Positions 17,265-25,284 of a stretch of 64,000 nucleotides of DNA are shown here, piece after piece. The DNA is from Silanimonas sp021297925 (lineage in GTDB: Bacteria; Pseudomonadota; Gammaproteobacteria; Xanthomonadales; Xanthomonadaceae), in contig JAPZTL010000008.1 of NCBI GenBank assembly GCA_027532825.1, forward strand, positions 124,001 through 188,000, in the 5' to 3' direction. The position numbers and the translations under genes are program-made. Within the stretch, counting starts at the first letter, position 1. The number at the start of each line of letters is the position of its first letter. The notes beneath the pieces were generated by a model, which was given only the letters and a program-made list of their open reading frames with translations, was not told the origin of the DNA and did no database searches.

Positions 17265-18049
17265 GCGACGTGCTGAACCGCATCCTCGCGCGCAAGGCCG
17301 AGGAAGTCGCCGCCTGCAAAGCGCGTCGCCCCTTGGCGGAGGTCGTGGCCCGTGCGCGCGATGCCGCCCCAGCCCGCGGCTTCGCGGCCGCGCTGGAGGC
17401 GAAGATCGCCGCCGGGCATGCCGCCGTCATCGCCGAGGTCAAGAAGGCCAGCCCGTCCAAGGGCGTGCTGCGCGCGGACTTCCGCCCGGCCGACATCGCC
17501 GCCAGCTACGAGCGCGGCGGCGCGGCCTGCCTGTCGGTGCTGACCGACGTCGATTTCTTCCAGGGCCACGACGACGACCTCGTGCAGGCCCGTGCGGCCT
17601 GCGCCCTGCCGGTGCTGCGTAAGGACTTCACGATCGACGAGTACCAGGTGCACGAAGCCCGCGCGCTCGGGGCCGACTGCATCCTGCTGATCGTCGCCGC
17701 GCTTGACGACGCCCGCCTCGGCGGGCTCTGCGACCTGGCGATGGGCCTCGGGCTCGACGTGCTGGTCGAGGTGCACGACGCCGACGAACTCGAGCGGGCG
17801 CTGCAGACCGCCTCGCCGCTGGTCGGCATCAACAACCGCAACCTCCGCACTTTCGAGGTCTCGCTCGAGACCACGCTGGGCATGAAGGCCGCGGTGCCGG
17901 CCGACCGCCGGCTGGTCACCGAGAGCGGCATCCTCGCCCGCACGGACGTCGAGACGATGCGCGCTGCCGGTGTGCATGCCTTCCTCGTCGGCGAGGCCTT
18001 CATGCGCGCCGACGATCCCGGCGCGGCCCTGCGCACGCTGTTCGACTGA
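17261..18049 (+). CDS. trpC: Indole-3-glycerol phosphate synthase
   Basis: A 262-residue TIM-barrel enzyme converting CdRP to indole-3-glycerol phosphate. Motifs: AEVKKASPSKGVLR (catalytic Lys), LSVLTDVDFFQG, LPVLRKDFTIDEYQ (second catalytic Lys), GINNRNLRTFEV and ESGI near the C-terminus. It is a stand-alone enzyme, not fused to TrpF as in E. coli. It closes the trpG-trpD-trpC run, and a convergent acetyltransferase gene follows after 13 bases. Confidence 0.97.
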   Translation: MSDVLNRILARKAEEVAACKARRPLAEVVARARDAAPARGFAAALEAKIAAGHAAVIAEVKKASPSKGVLRADFRPADIAASYERGGAACLSVLTDVDFFQGHDDDLVQARAACALPVLRKDFTIDEYQVHEARALGADCILLIVAALDDARLGGLCDLAMGLGLDVLVEVHDADELERALQTASPLVGINNRNLRTFEVSLETTLGMKAAVPADRRLVTESGILARTDVETMRAAGVHAFLVGEAFMRADDPGAALRTLFD

Positions 18050-18062
18050 GTCGCGACGCCGC

Positions 18063-18530
18063 TCAGCAGTCGCCGAGCACGCGGACGAAGCGCCTCGCGC
18101 CGTCGCGGTAGCCGCAGGCGCGGTAGAAGCGGTGGGCGTCCTCGCGGTGCTCGGCGGTCGTCAGCTCCAGCCGCAGTGCCCCCGCGTCGCGGGCCACCGC
18201 CTCGGCATGCCGCAACAGCAGGCGGCCGATGCCGCCCCGGCGGGTGGCCGGGTCGACTACAAGGGCCGTGATCCGGCACGTGGTGCCGCCGAGCGGCAGG
18301 TAGTAGCGGCGGTCGAGGGCGATCAGCCCGACGCAGCGGCCCTCCGCCTCGGCGACCAGCAGGCTCTGGCCGACATCCCTCGACAGCGCCACGATGCGCT
18401 GCGCCGCGTCCTCGCCGCTGCAGGGATAGCCGAGTTCGCCGAGCAGGCGGGCGACTTCGTCGCCGTCGCCGAAGCGCGCCTCGCGGATGCGGGGGATGGA
18501 GGTGGCGCGTGGCCCCTCAGCGGGTGCCAT
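18063..18530 (-). CDS. GNAT-family N-acetyltransferase
   Basis: A 155-residue GNAT fold protein. The acetyl-CoA loop is RRGGIGRLLL at about residues 97-106, preceded by the beta-strand ITALVVDP and followed by AHRFYRACGYRDGARRF, typical of the C-terminal motif. Its start lies 14 bases inside the 3' end of clp, so it is translated with that gene. The substrate is unknown. Confidence 0.85.
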   Translation of the reverse strand: MAPAEGPRATSIPRIREARFGDGDEVARLLGELGYPCSGEDAAQRIVALSRDVGQSLLVAEAEGRCVGLIALDRRYYLPLGGTTCRITALVVDPATRRGGIGRLLLRHAEAVARDAGALRLELTTAEHREDAHRFYRACGYRDGARRFVRVLGDC

Positions 18531-19215
18531 ACACCACGATGGTCTTGCCGCGGGCGTGCAGGAGGCCCTGTTCCTGCAGCTGCTTGAGCACCCGTCCGGC
18601 CATCTCGCGCGAGCAGCCGACGATGCGCGCGATCTCCTGCCGGGAGACGCGGATCTGGGTGCCCTGCGGGTGGCTCATCGCGTCCGGTTCCTGGCAGAGG
18701 TCGTGCAGCGCGCGGATGATGCGGCTGCCGACGTCGAGGAAGGCGAGGCGGCTGGCCTTGCGGCTGGTCTCGAGCAGGCGCTTGGAGAGCTGTGCGCCGA
18801 TCACGTAGAGCACCTTCGGTGCGTCGGCCGCGAGCGGTCCGGTCAGCAGCTGGTGCAGGCGTTCGTAGCTGATCTCGGCCAGTTCGACGGGGGAGCGGGT
18901 GCGCAAGGTGACGACCCGCTTGTCCGCCTTCACGAACAGGCCCATCTCGCCGACGAAGTCGCCGGGATTGGCGTAGCCCAGCACGAGCTCGCGCTCATCG
19001 GCTTCCTCGCTGATGATCGAGAGGCCGCCGGACACGACGTAATAGAGCGTGCTGGCGGCATCCCCCGGGCGGAACACGTCGGTGCGGTTGGGGTACTTGC
19101 GGCGGTGGCACTGGTCCAGGAACCGGGCCAGCGTCGCGCGGTCGAGGTCCAGCGGCGAGCTCGCCACGGTCGGTCGCACGGCGGGGTTCAGCATCGGGGC
19201 CGTAACGGCGGGCAT
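18517..19215 (-). CDS. clp: Clp: CRP-like transcription regulator (c-di-GMP-responsive type)
   Basis: A 232-residue CRP/FNR regulator with an N-terminal cyclic-nucleotide-type beta-roll (about 25-140), a long dimer helix and a C-terminal HTH at about 190-215 (SRQEIARIVGCSREMAGRVL). Length and sequence follow Xanthomonas Clp closely, including RRKYPNRTDVFRPGD and LSKRLLETSRKASRLAFLDV. In Xanthomonas, Clp activates secreted-enzyme and polysaccharide genes, and c-di-GMP binding blocks it. Start chosen at the ATG giving the Xanthomonas length. It is divergent from speD. Confidence 0.93.
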   Translation of the reverse strand: MPAVTAPMLNPAVRPTVASSPLDLDRATLARFLDQCHRRKYPNRTDVFRPGDAASTLYYVVSGGLSIISEEADERELVLGYANPGDFVGEMGLFVKADKRVVTLRTRSPVELAEISYERLHQLLTGPLAADAPKVLYVIGAQLSKRLLETSRKASRLAFLDVGSRIIRALHDLCQEPDAMSHPQGTQIRVSRQEIARIVGCSREMAGRVLKQLQEQGLLHARGKTIVVYGTR

Positions 19216-19325
19216 CGGGCGGCGTCCTAAGCGGTTGTTCCGCCTAGAGTACGTCCCGCGGGAGTGTCGATTCAATCGCATTTCCGGCCCGGGGCGCCGG
19301 GGTGGCCCCGCCCCGCCGCTTGCCG

Positions 19326-19331
19326 GATAAT
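19326..19331 (+). promoter_or_regulatory. Probable -10 box of speD
   Basis: GATAAT about 37 bases before the GTG start of speD. No convincing -35 element. Confidence 0.35.
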
Positions 19332-19367
19332 GCGCGGCCTTCACGCTCCCCTCCCGAGGACCCGCCC

Positions 19368-20192
19368 GTGGTCAAGCCGCTGCCGCGCCTCCGCCTGCAA
19401 GGTTTCAACAACCTCACGAAGGCGCTGAGCTTCAACATCTACGACGTCTGCTACGCGGTGACCGAGGAGCAGCGCCAGCGCTACATCGAGTACATCGACG
19501 AGGCGTACAACGCCGAGCGCCTGACCCAGATCCTGACCGACGTGGCCGAGATCATCGGCGCGAACATCCTCAACGTGGCCCGCCAGGACTACGATCCGCA
19601 GGGCGCCTCGGTGACGATCCTCATCAGCGAGGAGCCGGTGATCGACAAGAAGGCCGCGGGCAAGGAGATCATCGCCGACGCCGTCGTCGAGCACGACGAG
19701 GCCCCGGAGGCCTCGGTGGTCGCGCACCTCGACAAGTCGCACATCACGGTGCACACCTACCCGGAAACGCACCCGCACAACGGCATCGCGACCTTCCGCG
19801 CCGACATCGACGTGGCGACCTGTGGCGTCATCTCGCCGCTGAAGGCCTTGAACTACCTGATCGAAAGCTTCGAGTCCGACATCGTGATCATGGACTACCG
19901 CGTCCGCGGCTTCACCCGCGACGTGAAGGGCACGAAGCACTACATCGACCACCGCATCAACTCGATCCAGGACTTCCTCGCGAAGCCCATCAAGGCGAAG
20001 TACGAGATGATCGACGTGAACGTCTACCAGGAGAACATCTTCCACACGAAGATGCACCTGAAGGAGTTCGACCTCGACACCTACCTCTTCGAGGAAAAGG
20101 CGAAGAACCTCAGCTTCAAGGACCGCCTCCGCATCGAGGCGCAGCTGAAGCGCGAGATCGAGGAACTGTTCCACGGGCGCAACCTGACCTGA
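19368..20192 (+). CDS. speD: S-adenosylmethionine decarboxylase, class 1A
   Basis: A 274-residue proenzyme of spermidine synthesis. It cleaves itself within HLDKSHITVHTYPE, where the Ser becomes the pyruvoyl cofactor. The whole length tracks E. coli SpeD (GFNNLTKALSF, ISPLKALNYLI, MDYRVRGFTRD, NVYQENIFHTKM), with a short extra acidic stretch before the cleavage site. It starts at GTG with GAGG 8 bases upstream; there is no ATG nearby. sugE follows after 2 bases. Confidence 0.95.
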   Translation: MVKPLPRLRLQGFNNLTKALSFNIYDVCYAVTEEQRQRYIEYIDEAYNAERLTQILTDVAEIIGANILNVARQDYDPQGASVTILISEEPVIDKKAAGKEIIADAVVEHDEAPEASVVAHLDKSHITVHTYPETHPHNGIATFRADIDVATCGVISPLKALNYLIESFESDIVIMDYRVRGFTRDVKGTKHYIDHRINSIQDFLAKPIKAKYEMIDVNVYQENIFHTKMHLKEFDLDTYLFEEKAKNLSFKDRLRIEAQLKREIEELFHGRNLT

Positions 20193-20194
20193 GC

Positions 20195-20518
20195 ATGGGC
20201 CTCGCCTGGCTCTGGTTGCTGGCGGCCGGCCTGCTCGAGATCGTCTGGGCGGTCGGCCTGAAGTACAGCGAGGGCTTCAGCCGCCTCGGCCCCAGTGCGA
20301 TCACCATCGCCGCCATGGCCGCCAGCTTCTGGTGCCTCGCCCGTGCGCTGCGCGAGATCCCGCTCGGCACCGGCTACGCGGTGTGGGTGGGCATCGGCGC
20401 CGTCGGCACCGCCATCGCCGGCGTGCTGTTGTTTTCCGAACCGGTCACCTGGCCGCGCGCGTTCTGCGTGGGCCTGATCCTCGCCGGCATCATCGGCCTC
20501 AAGCTCACGGCCGGCTGA
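20195..20518 (+). CDS. sugE: SugE/Gdx-type small multidrug resistance protein
   Basis: A 107-residue four-helix membrane protein of the SMR family. The conserved membrane Glu (residue 15) sits in LLEIVWAVGLKYSEGF, and the SugE-type pattern (Gdx, guanidinium export) is seen in REIPLGTGYAVWVGIGAVGTAI. It functions as an antiparallel dimer exchanging guanidinium for protons in characterised members. It begins 2 bases after speD, so no guanidine riboswitch precedes it. A link with polyamine metabolism is only suggested by the linkage. Confidence 0.88.
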   Translation: MGLAWLWLLAAGLLEIVWAVGLKYSEGFSRLGPSAITIAAMAASFWCLARALREIPLGTGYAVWVGIGAVGTAIAGVLLFSEPVTWPRAFCVGLILAGIIGLKLTAG

Positions 20519-20546
20519 GGCCCCGCGGCCTGCCTCGGCCGCCGGA

Positions 20547-21203
20547 TCAGAGCCGGTAGGCGACGGTCTTCATCAGCTTCGACGTGAGCGCCATCGCCTG
20601 CGGGATGGGGGGTGGCAGCGGGCGCGCGCCGGCCTCCGTCGCATGGTCGGCGTGCCGGGCCTCGTCCGCCTTCATGGCCTCCAGGATGGCCCGCGAGCGC
20701 GCGTCGGCCGGCGGCAGGGCCTCGAGGTGCTCTGCGAGGTGGGCTTCGACCTGGCGTTCGGTCTCGACCACGAAGCCGAGGTTCCAGCCGTCCCCGCGCC
20801 AGCCCGCGGCGAGCCCGATGGCGAAGCTGCCCGCGTACCAGACCGGGTTGAACAGGCTGGGCCGGCTGTCGAGTTCGTCGAGCCGGTCCGCGCACCACGC
20901 GAGGTGGTCCGTCTCCTCCTGCGCGGCGTCGAGAAGGTGGCGTCGCGTCGCCTCGTCACGGGCCACGGCCGCTTGCCCGAGGTAGAGCGCCTGCGCGCAG
21001 ACTTCGCCGGTGTGGTTGATCCGCATCAGGCCGGCCGCATGCCGGCGTTCGGCGTCCCCCAGGGGCGCGGGAGCGGCGTGCGCGCCCGGGTTGGGGCGTG
21101 CGGGGTGCGGGCGGGCGAACAGGGTGGCCAAGGCGGCCTGGGCCTCGCCGATCAGGCGGTCGGCCGGGCTCGGCGGCTGGCGGAAGGCGGGAGCAGCGGG
21201 CAT
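20547..21203 (-). CDS. coq7: 3-demethoxyubiquinol 3-hydroxylase (Coq7)
   Basis: A 218-residue di-iron enzyme of ubiquinone synthesis. The carboxylate-bridged iron ligands lie in NHTGEVCAQALY, EETDHLAW, ETERQVEAHL and KADEARHAD. It acts at the inner membrane. Of three in-frame ATGs I prefer 21203, which gives the usual length; ATG 21242 lies about 8 bases from the predicted transcript start and would add 13 Pro/Ala-rich residues. It is divergent from rplM. Confidence 0.92.
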   Translation of the reverse strand: MPAAPAFRQPPSPADRLIGEAQAALATLFARPHPARPNPGAHAAPAPLGDAERRHAAGLMRINHTGEVCAQALYLGQAAVARDEATRRHLLDAAQEETDHLAWCADRLDELDSRPSLFNPVWYAGSFAIGLAAGWRGDGWNLGFVVETERQVEAHLAEHLEALPPADARSRAILEAMKADEARHADHATEAGARPLPPPIPQAMALTSKLMKTVAYRL

Positions 21204-21257
21204 GGGCGGGGCTGGGGGTTGGATCGGGGCGGGCGCTGGCATCGCAGGCCGTGCCTG

Positions 21258-21263
21258 AGTATC
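21258..21263 (-). promoter_or_regulatory. Probable -10 box of coq7
   Basis: GATACT on the minus strand upstream of the coq7 start candidates at 21242 and 21203. Confidence 0.4.
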
Positions 21264-21331
21264 CTGCGCGCCCTGCGTCCGGGGCGCCAGCCCGCGAGGA
21301 CGTCCGGCTGAACACCGCGCAGACCCCGCCC

Positions 21332-21360
21332 TTGCCAAAGGCCGGGCGGCCAGCTATCCT
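21332..21360 (+). promoter_or_regulatory. Sigma-70 promoter of rplM-rpsI
   Basis: TTGCCA (21332-21337), a 17-base spacer and TATCCT (21355-21360), with a T-rich start region. It is the only promoter in the window where I see both elements at ideal spacing, fitting strong ribosomal-protein expression. The leader to the ATG is about 30 bases. Confidence 0.65.
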
Positions 21361-21397
21361 TTTTCGTCTACCCTTTCACTTTGCTTCTGGATCAGTC

Positions 21398-21832
21398 ATG
21401 AAGAGCATGACCGTCAGCGCCAAGGCCGAGACCGTCCAGCGCGACTGGTTCGTTGTCGACGCGACCGGCAAGACCCTCGGCCGCCTGTGCTCGGAGCTGG
21501 CGTTCCGCCTGCGCGGCAAGCACAAGCCCACCTGGAGCCCGCACGTCGACACCGGCGATTACTTCGTCGTGATCAATGCCGACAAGATCGCGGTCACCGG
21601 CAACAAGCTCAAGGACAAGATGTACTACCGGTTCACCGGCCACATCGGCAACTTGAAGTCCGAGTCCCTCGAGCAGGCCCTCGACCGCCACGCCGAGCGT
21701 GTGATCGAGATCGGCGTCAAGGGCATGCTGCCGAAGACCCCTCTGGGCCGCGCGATGTTCCGCAAGCTCAAGGTGTACACCGGCGCCGAGCACCCGCACA
21801 CCGCCCAGCAGCCCAAGCCGCTGGACCTGTAA
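21398..21832 (+). CDS. rplM: 50S ribosomal protein L13 (uL13)
   Basis: A 144-residue ribosomal protein of the large subunit. It follows E. coli L13 throughout: RDWFVVDATGKTLGRL, RGKHKPTWSPHVDTGDY, VIEIGVKGMLPKTPLGRAM and the C-terminal EHPHTAQQPKPLDL. Two ATGs stand 9 bases apart; the first is annotated. rpsI follows after 13 bases, the usual partner. Confidence 0.97.
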   Translation: MKSMTVSAKAETVQRDWFVVDATGKTLGRLCSELAFRLRGKHKPTWSPHVDTGDYFVVINADKIAVTGNKLKDKMYYRFTGHIGNLKSESLEQALDRHAERVIEIGVKGMLPKTPLGRAMFRKLKVYTGAEHPHTAQQPKPLDL

Positions 21833-21845
21833 ACAGAGACCGCAC

Positions 21846-22238
21846 ATGGCACTCCAGCAGAATTACGGCACCGGCCGCCGCAAGTCCTCGACCGCCCGCG
21901 TGTTCCTGCGCAAGGGCACGGGCAACATCACCGTCAACGGCCGTCCGCTCGACGAGTTCTTCGGCCGCGAGACCTCGCGCATGATCGTGCGCCAGCCGCT
22001 CGAGCTGACGAAGACCACCGAGCAGTTCGACATCCTCGTGACGGTCGAAGGCGGTGGCACCACCGGCCAGGCCGGCGCGATCCGCCTCGGCGTCGCCCGC
22101 GCGCTGGTCGAGTACAACGACACGCTGAAGCCGGAGCTGCGCAAGGCCGGTTTCATGACCCGCGACGCCCGCGAAGTCGAGCGTAAGAAGGTCGGCCTCC
22201 ACAAGGCCCGTCGCGCCACGCAGTTCTCGAAGCGCTAA
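21846..22238 (+). CDS. rpsI: 30S ribosomal protein S9 (uS9)
   Basis: A 130-residue small-subunit protein. Seen: YGTGRRKSSTARVFLRKG at the N-terminus, GGGTTGQAGAIRLGVARALVEYN in the middle, and the basic C-terminus ending in KR that reaches the P-site tRNA. Transcribed with rplM. Confidence 0.98.
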   Translation: MALQQNYGTGRRKSSTARVFLRKGTGNITVNGRPLDEFFGRETSRMIVRQPLELTKTTEQFDILVTVEGGGTTGQAGAIRLGVARALVEYNDTLKPELRKAGFMTRDAREVERKKVGLHKARRATQFSKR

Positions 22239-22249
22239 GCTTCGGCCCG

Positions 22250-22268
22250 GCGCCGGCATGGCCGGCGC
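22250..22268 (+). terminator. Possible stem-loop after rpsI
   Basis: A perfect 8-bp GC stem (22250-22257 with 22261-22268) and a 3-base loop, but no T-run after it. It may be an attenuator, an RNA-processing site or chance. Confidence 0.3.
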
Positions 22269-22285
22269 TAGTGCTCTGGATCCAC

Positions 22286-22360
22286 AGCCCGTTAGCCAAG
22301 CGGTAAGGCACCTGACTCTGACTCAGGCATTCGGTGGTTCGAATCCATCACGGGCTGCCA
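22286..22360 (+). tRNA. tRNA-Gln (anticodon CUG)
   Basis: A complete 75-base cloverleaf: acceptor stem AGCCCGT/ACGGGCT, discriminator G and encoded CCA; D stem GCC/GGC; anticodon stem CCTGA/TCAGG with loop CTCTGAC giving anticodon CUG (reads CAG); T arm with GGTTCGAATCC. It lies 47 bases after rpsI and is followed at once by a terminator, so it probably ends the rplM-rpsI transcript. Confidence 0.96.
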
Positions 22361-22368
22361 ATACGGCA

Positions 22369-22401
22369 GACGAAGGCCCCCTCGCGGGGCCTTCGTCGTT
22401 T
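22369..22401 (+). terminator. Rho-independent terminator after tRNA-Gln
   Basis: A 12-bp perfect stem (22369-22380 with 22386-22397), 5-base loop, then GTTT. The lower stem GACGAAGG/CCTTCGTC and the GTTT tail equal those of the terminator at 1855. Confidence 0.85.
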
Positions 22402-22497
22402 CGGGACTTGCCGTGGCGACTTCACCGCGAGAAGGGGGGGCTAAACTCTCGCTGCGGCGCGAGTCGCGCTCCCCCCCCCTTGGTCATGGAGTCCTCG

Positions 22498-23367
22498 GTG
22501 CGTATCCCCTCATCCTCGCTTTGCGTCTTTTTTTTGCTGGGCTCTGCTGTCGCGGAAGCAGGCAGTTTGCGCTGTGACCACTGCGACGCCCGCGGTTTCG
22601 AGAGTGCCGCCCGCGCCATGGGTGCGGGGAGCCATGTCATCTTTTCCGTGACGCAGGGCGTTGCCGCCGGTTTCGTCGTCGAGCGCGAGGTGCTCGATCG
22701 CCGAGGCGGTTCCCAAGTCCAGTTCTTCGCTTACCGGCGGCCGTTGACCGCCGATGAGGCTGCGCAGTTCGAGGCGGTGAAGCGCATCTATCGCGAGACG
22801 GGCCCCTCGTTGATGTACGAGGTGGTCGTGCCCATCCGCGACATTCCGATCCAGCAGCCCTTGGACTTCTCCGGGATGACGGCCTACGAGTTTGCAAGGC
22901 GGATGGGAGACTGGCACCGCGTCGCCCAAGGCGTGGTGCAGTGGGGAAGGACGTACAGTCCCCTCGCGCAGGCAGGCCAGTGGTGGCAGGTGGCCGGGTC
23001 GGTCGTCGGTGCGGCGGGCGCCGAGCTGGAAGTCACCGTCGTCTTCGCGTGCGGCGGGCGCGTGACGTATCGGATGGACTATGGCGACGAGACGATGGCG
23101 GAGCAGCGCGGACCCATCCGCGACACCAACAACAACATCATTCCGACACCGACCGATTCCCCTGCCGTGCAAAATGGTTCGGTGGTCTTCGCGAACACGG
23201 TCTCGGTGGACAGGATGAATGAGCACCTTTCGAACATCGGTAGCCCGCTGCGCTTCCCGCTGCCGCCGCCCACGTGCCGCCCGCCGGGCCCTATCGTCTA
23301 TGAATGCGCATGGGGCCCGGGCATGATCACCTACTCGTGTCGCCGACTCGGCGTCACCGGCTGCTGA
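22498..23367 (+). CDS. Secreted protein of unknown function
   Basis: A 289-residue protein with a signal peptide (1-19, cut near AEA). The mature N-terminus has a CDHC pair, and the C-terminal 35 residues are rich in Pro and Cys (PPPTCRPP, YECAWGPG, SCRRLGVTGC). No family recognised. I chose the GTG because GGAG lies 6 bases upstream and the signal peptide begins there; an in-frame ATG at 22486 overlaps that site. Codon and base use look more mixed and less GC-rich than the flanking genes, and it stands alone between two terminators beside a tRNA, which fits an acquired gene. Confidence 0.75.
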   Translation: MRIPSSSLCVFFLLGSAVAEAGSLRCDHCDARGFESAARAMGAGSHVIFSVTQGVAAGFVVEREVLDRRGGSQVQFFAYRRPLTADEAAQFEAVKRIYRETGPSLMYEVVVPIRDIPIQQPLDFSGMTAYEFARRMGDWHRVAQGVVQWGRTYSPLAQAGQWWQVAGSVVGAAGAELEVTVVFACGGRVTYRMDYGDETMAEQRGPIRDTNNNIIPTPTDSPAVQNGSVVFANTVSVDRMNEHLSNIGSPLRFPLPPPTCRPPGPIVYECAWGPGMITYSCRRLGVTGC

Positions 23368-23383
23368 TCATCGCCAGCTCTGA

Positions 23384-23412
23384 AAACGGCCACTTCCGTG
23401 GCCGTTTGCTTT
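23384..23412. terminator. Bidirectional terminator between the secreted protein and rpiA
   Basis: A 10-bp stem AAACGGCCAC/GTGGCCGTTT (23384-23393 with 23398-23407), loop TTCC, then GCTTTTC. It is placed between two convergent genes and the A/T base of the stem suits both directions. Confidence 0.8.
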
Positions 23413-23452
23413 TCGGCGGTCCGCCCTGCCGGGATCAGGCACGGAATCGGCC

Positions 23453-24106
23453 TCAGCGGTTCTTCCGCACCTCGCCGGCGCTGATCACGACGTCCGCCGC
23501 GCGGCGAGCGAACAGGCCGTTGGTGACGACGCCGGGGATCTGGTTGAGTTCGCGCTCGAGGGTGAGCGGGTCGGCGATGCGGAGGTTGTGCACGTCGAGG
23601 ATCCAGTTGCCGTTGTCGGTGGTGACCCCCTCGCGCCAGACCGGCTGGCCGCCGAGGGCTACGATCTTCCGGCCCACCAGCGAACGCGCCATCGGGATGA
23701 CTTCGACCGGCAGCGGAAAGCGGCCGAGGACGTCGACTTCCTTGGCCTTGTCGATGATGCAGACGAAGGTCTTGCTCGCCTCGGCGATGATCTTCTCGCG
23801 CGTCAGCGCGGCACCACCGCCCTTGATCAGCCGGTTGTGCGGGTCGCATTCGTCGGCGCCATCGACGTAGAGCGACAGCGGGCCGGCGGCGTTCAGGTCC
23901 ATCACGCGGATTCCGAGCGACTTCAGCTGGGCGGTGCTCTGCTCCGAGCTGGAGACGGCCGCCTCGATGCGGTCCTTCCAAGCCGCGAGGCCGTCGATGA
24001 AGTGCTTCACCGTCGAGCCGGTGCCGACGCCGACGACCATGCCGTCCTCGACGTACTCGAGGGCCTTCAGCGCCGAAGCGCGCTTCTGTTCGTCGGCGGT
24101 GCTCAT
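23453..24106 (-). CDS. rpiA: Ribose-5-phosphate isomerase A
   Basis: A 217-residue enzyme interconverting ribose-5-phosphate and ribulose-5-phosphate. Motifs: VGVGTGSTVKHFID (phosphate loop), DLNAAGPLSLYVDGADECD with catalytic Asp residues, LIKGGGAALTREKI, and the C-terminal PGVVTNGLFA. Its start overlaps the stop of the EVE-domain gene (ATGA). With rpe at 8.1 kb, both pentose-phosphate isomerising enzymes are in the window. Confidence 0.96.
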   Translation of the reverse strand: MSTADEQKRASALKALEYVEDGMVVGVGTGSTVKHFIDGLAAWKDRIEAAVSSSEQSTAQLKSLGIRVMDLNAAGPLSLYVDGADECDPHNRLIKGGGAALTREKIIAEASKTFVCIIDKAKEVDVLGRFPLPVEVIPMARSLVGRKIVALGGQPVWREGVTTDNGNWILDVHNLRIADPLTLERELNQIPGVVTNGLFARRAADVVISAGEVRKNR

Positions 24107-24585
24107 GGGCGTTGCTTCTCCAGCGTGAGGATGTGCTTCCACTGCGCGGCGGTCACCGGCAGCACGGACAGGCGGTTGCCCCGCCGCAGCAGGGCGAAAT
24201 CGTCGAGCGCCTCGGCGTGCCCGCGGAGCTCGTCGAGGGAAATGGGGCGCGACAGCTTGCGTTCGAAGCCGACGTCGACCAGCCACCAGCGCGGGTCCTC
24301 GCGCGTGCTTTTCGCGTCGTAGTAGTCGGACGCCGGCTCGAACTGGGTGGGGTCGGGGTAGGGCGTCGACGCGACCGTGGCGAGGCCGTAGATGCCGGGG
24401 ACGTCGGCGTTGGAGTGGTAGAAGAACACGCCGTCGCCGACGCGCATCTGCTTCCACATGAAGTTACGGGCTTGGTAGTTGCGCACGCCGCTCCAGGGTT
24501 CGCTGCCGACGCGCGCGAGGTCGTCGATGGAGAACTCGTCCGGTTCGGACTTCATCAGCCAGTACTGGCGGGCGGGCGCGGGCAT
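24103..24585 (-). CDS. EVE-domain (PUA-like) protein
   Basis: A 160-residue single-domain protein. The family hallmark YWLMKSEPDEFSIDDL is at the N-terminus, followed by WSGVRNYQARNFM and DGVFFYHSN. EVE domains bind modified bases in DNA or RNA and are related to PUA and YTH folds; the bacterial stand-alone form (YciO/thymocyte-nuclear-protein-1 like) has no settled role. It sits between fau and rpiA, an arrangement common in Xanthomonadales, with an 11-base gap to fau. Confidence 0.9.
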   Translation of the reverse strand: MPAPARQYWLMKSEPDEFSIDDLARVGSEPWSGVRNYQARNFMWKQMRVGDGVFFYHSNADVPGIYGLATVASTPYPDPTQFEPASDYYDAKSTREDPRWWLVDVGFERKLSRPISLDELRGHAEALDDFALLRRGNRLSVLPVTAAQWKHILTLEKQRP

Positions 24586-24596
24586 CGGCGGGGCGA

Positions 24597-25217
24597 TCAG
24601 GGCGTTGGCGGGAAGCGGCGCAGGCCGGAGGGGGTGGCGACGGCGTCGAGCGGCACGTCCCAGTCGGCGGCGTCGAGGCTGTCGACCTCCTGCCAGTCGT
24701 AGGCGATGCCGATCAGGCGCAGGGAGGACGTGCCATCCGTCGAGGCCGCCCCGACGTCGCGGCGATGGAAGGCGAAGCTGCGGTCGTACCAGCCGCCGCC
24801 CATCCCGAGCCGGTGGCCGCGCGCGTCGAAGGCGAGCAACGGCGCAAGCACGACGGCCATCGCATCCGGCTCGAGCAGGGGACCTTCCGCGGGTTCCGGG
24901 ATGCCATGGCGGTTCGGCGCCAGGGGCTGGCCGGCGCACCACGCGCGGAAGCGGAGGCGGCCGTCCTCGTGCAGCACGGGCAGGCACCAGCGCAGGGTGG
25001 CGGGCAGTGAGGACTGCACGGCATGCAGCGGCAACTCGCCCCCGACGGCCCAGTAGCCCGCGAGCCGCCCGGCATGGGCTTCGAGCGCGGGCCGCAGCGC
25101 GGCCGCAATGGCCGCCGCGGCGTCGAGGCGCTCGCGCGGCGCGAGGGCCTGCCGACGGCGGCGCATCGACGCACGCAGGTCGCGACGGGCGTCGGTGGCG
25201 GCGTCGGAGTCGGTCAT
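24597..25217 (-). CDS. fau: 5-formyltetrahydrofolate cyclo-ligase
   Basis: A 206-residue enzyme that uses ATP to convert 5-formyl-THF to 5,10-methenyl-THF. Seen: RRDLRASMRRRRQAL at the N-terminus and the ATP-site motif GMGGGWYDRSF near the C-terminus. It lies directly downstream of the 6S RNA gene, the conserved ssrS-ygfA (fau) pair of proteobacteria, and probably shares its transcript. The ATG is the one after the 6S 3' end. Confidence 0.92.
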   Translation of the reverse strand: MTDSDAATDARRDLRASMRRRRQALAPRERLDAAAAIAAALRPALEAHAGRLAGYWAVGGELPLHAVQSSLPATLRWCLPVLHEDGRLRFRAWCAGQPLAPNRHGIPEPAEGPLLEPDAMAVVLAPLLAFDARGHRLGMGGGWYDRSFAFHRRDVGAASTDGTSSLRLIGIAYDWQEVDSLDAADWDVPLDAVATPSGLRRFPPTP

Positions 25218-25284
25218 GCGGGCCCGGTGAGGCGGGAAGGGAGGGCGGCGCGGGCGTGCGGCCGCGCGTCGCCGGAAATGAAGA

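Noticed and set aside
20193..20195. Guanidine riboswitch for sugE
   Set aside because: sugE begins 2 bases after speD, leaving no room for a leader RNA.
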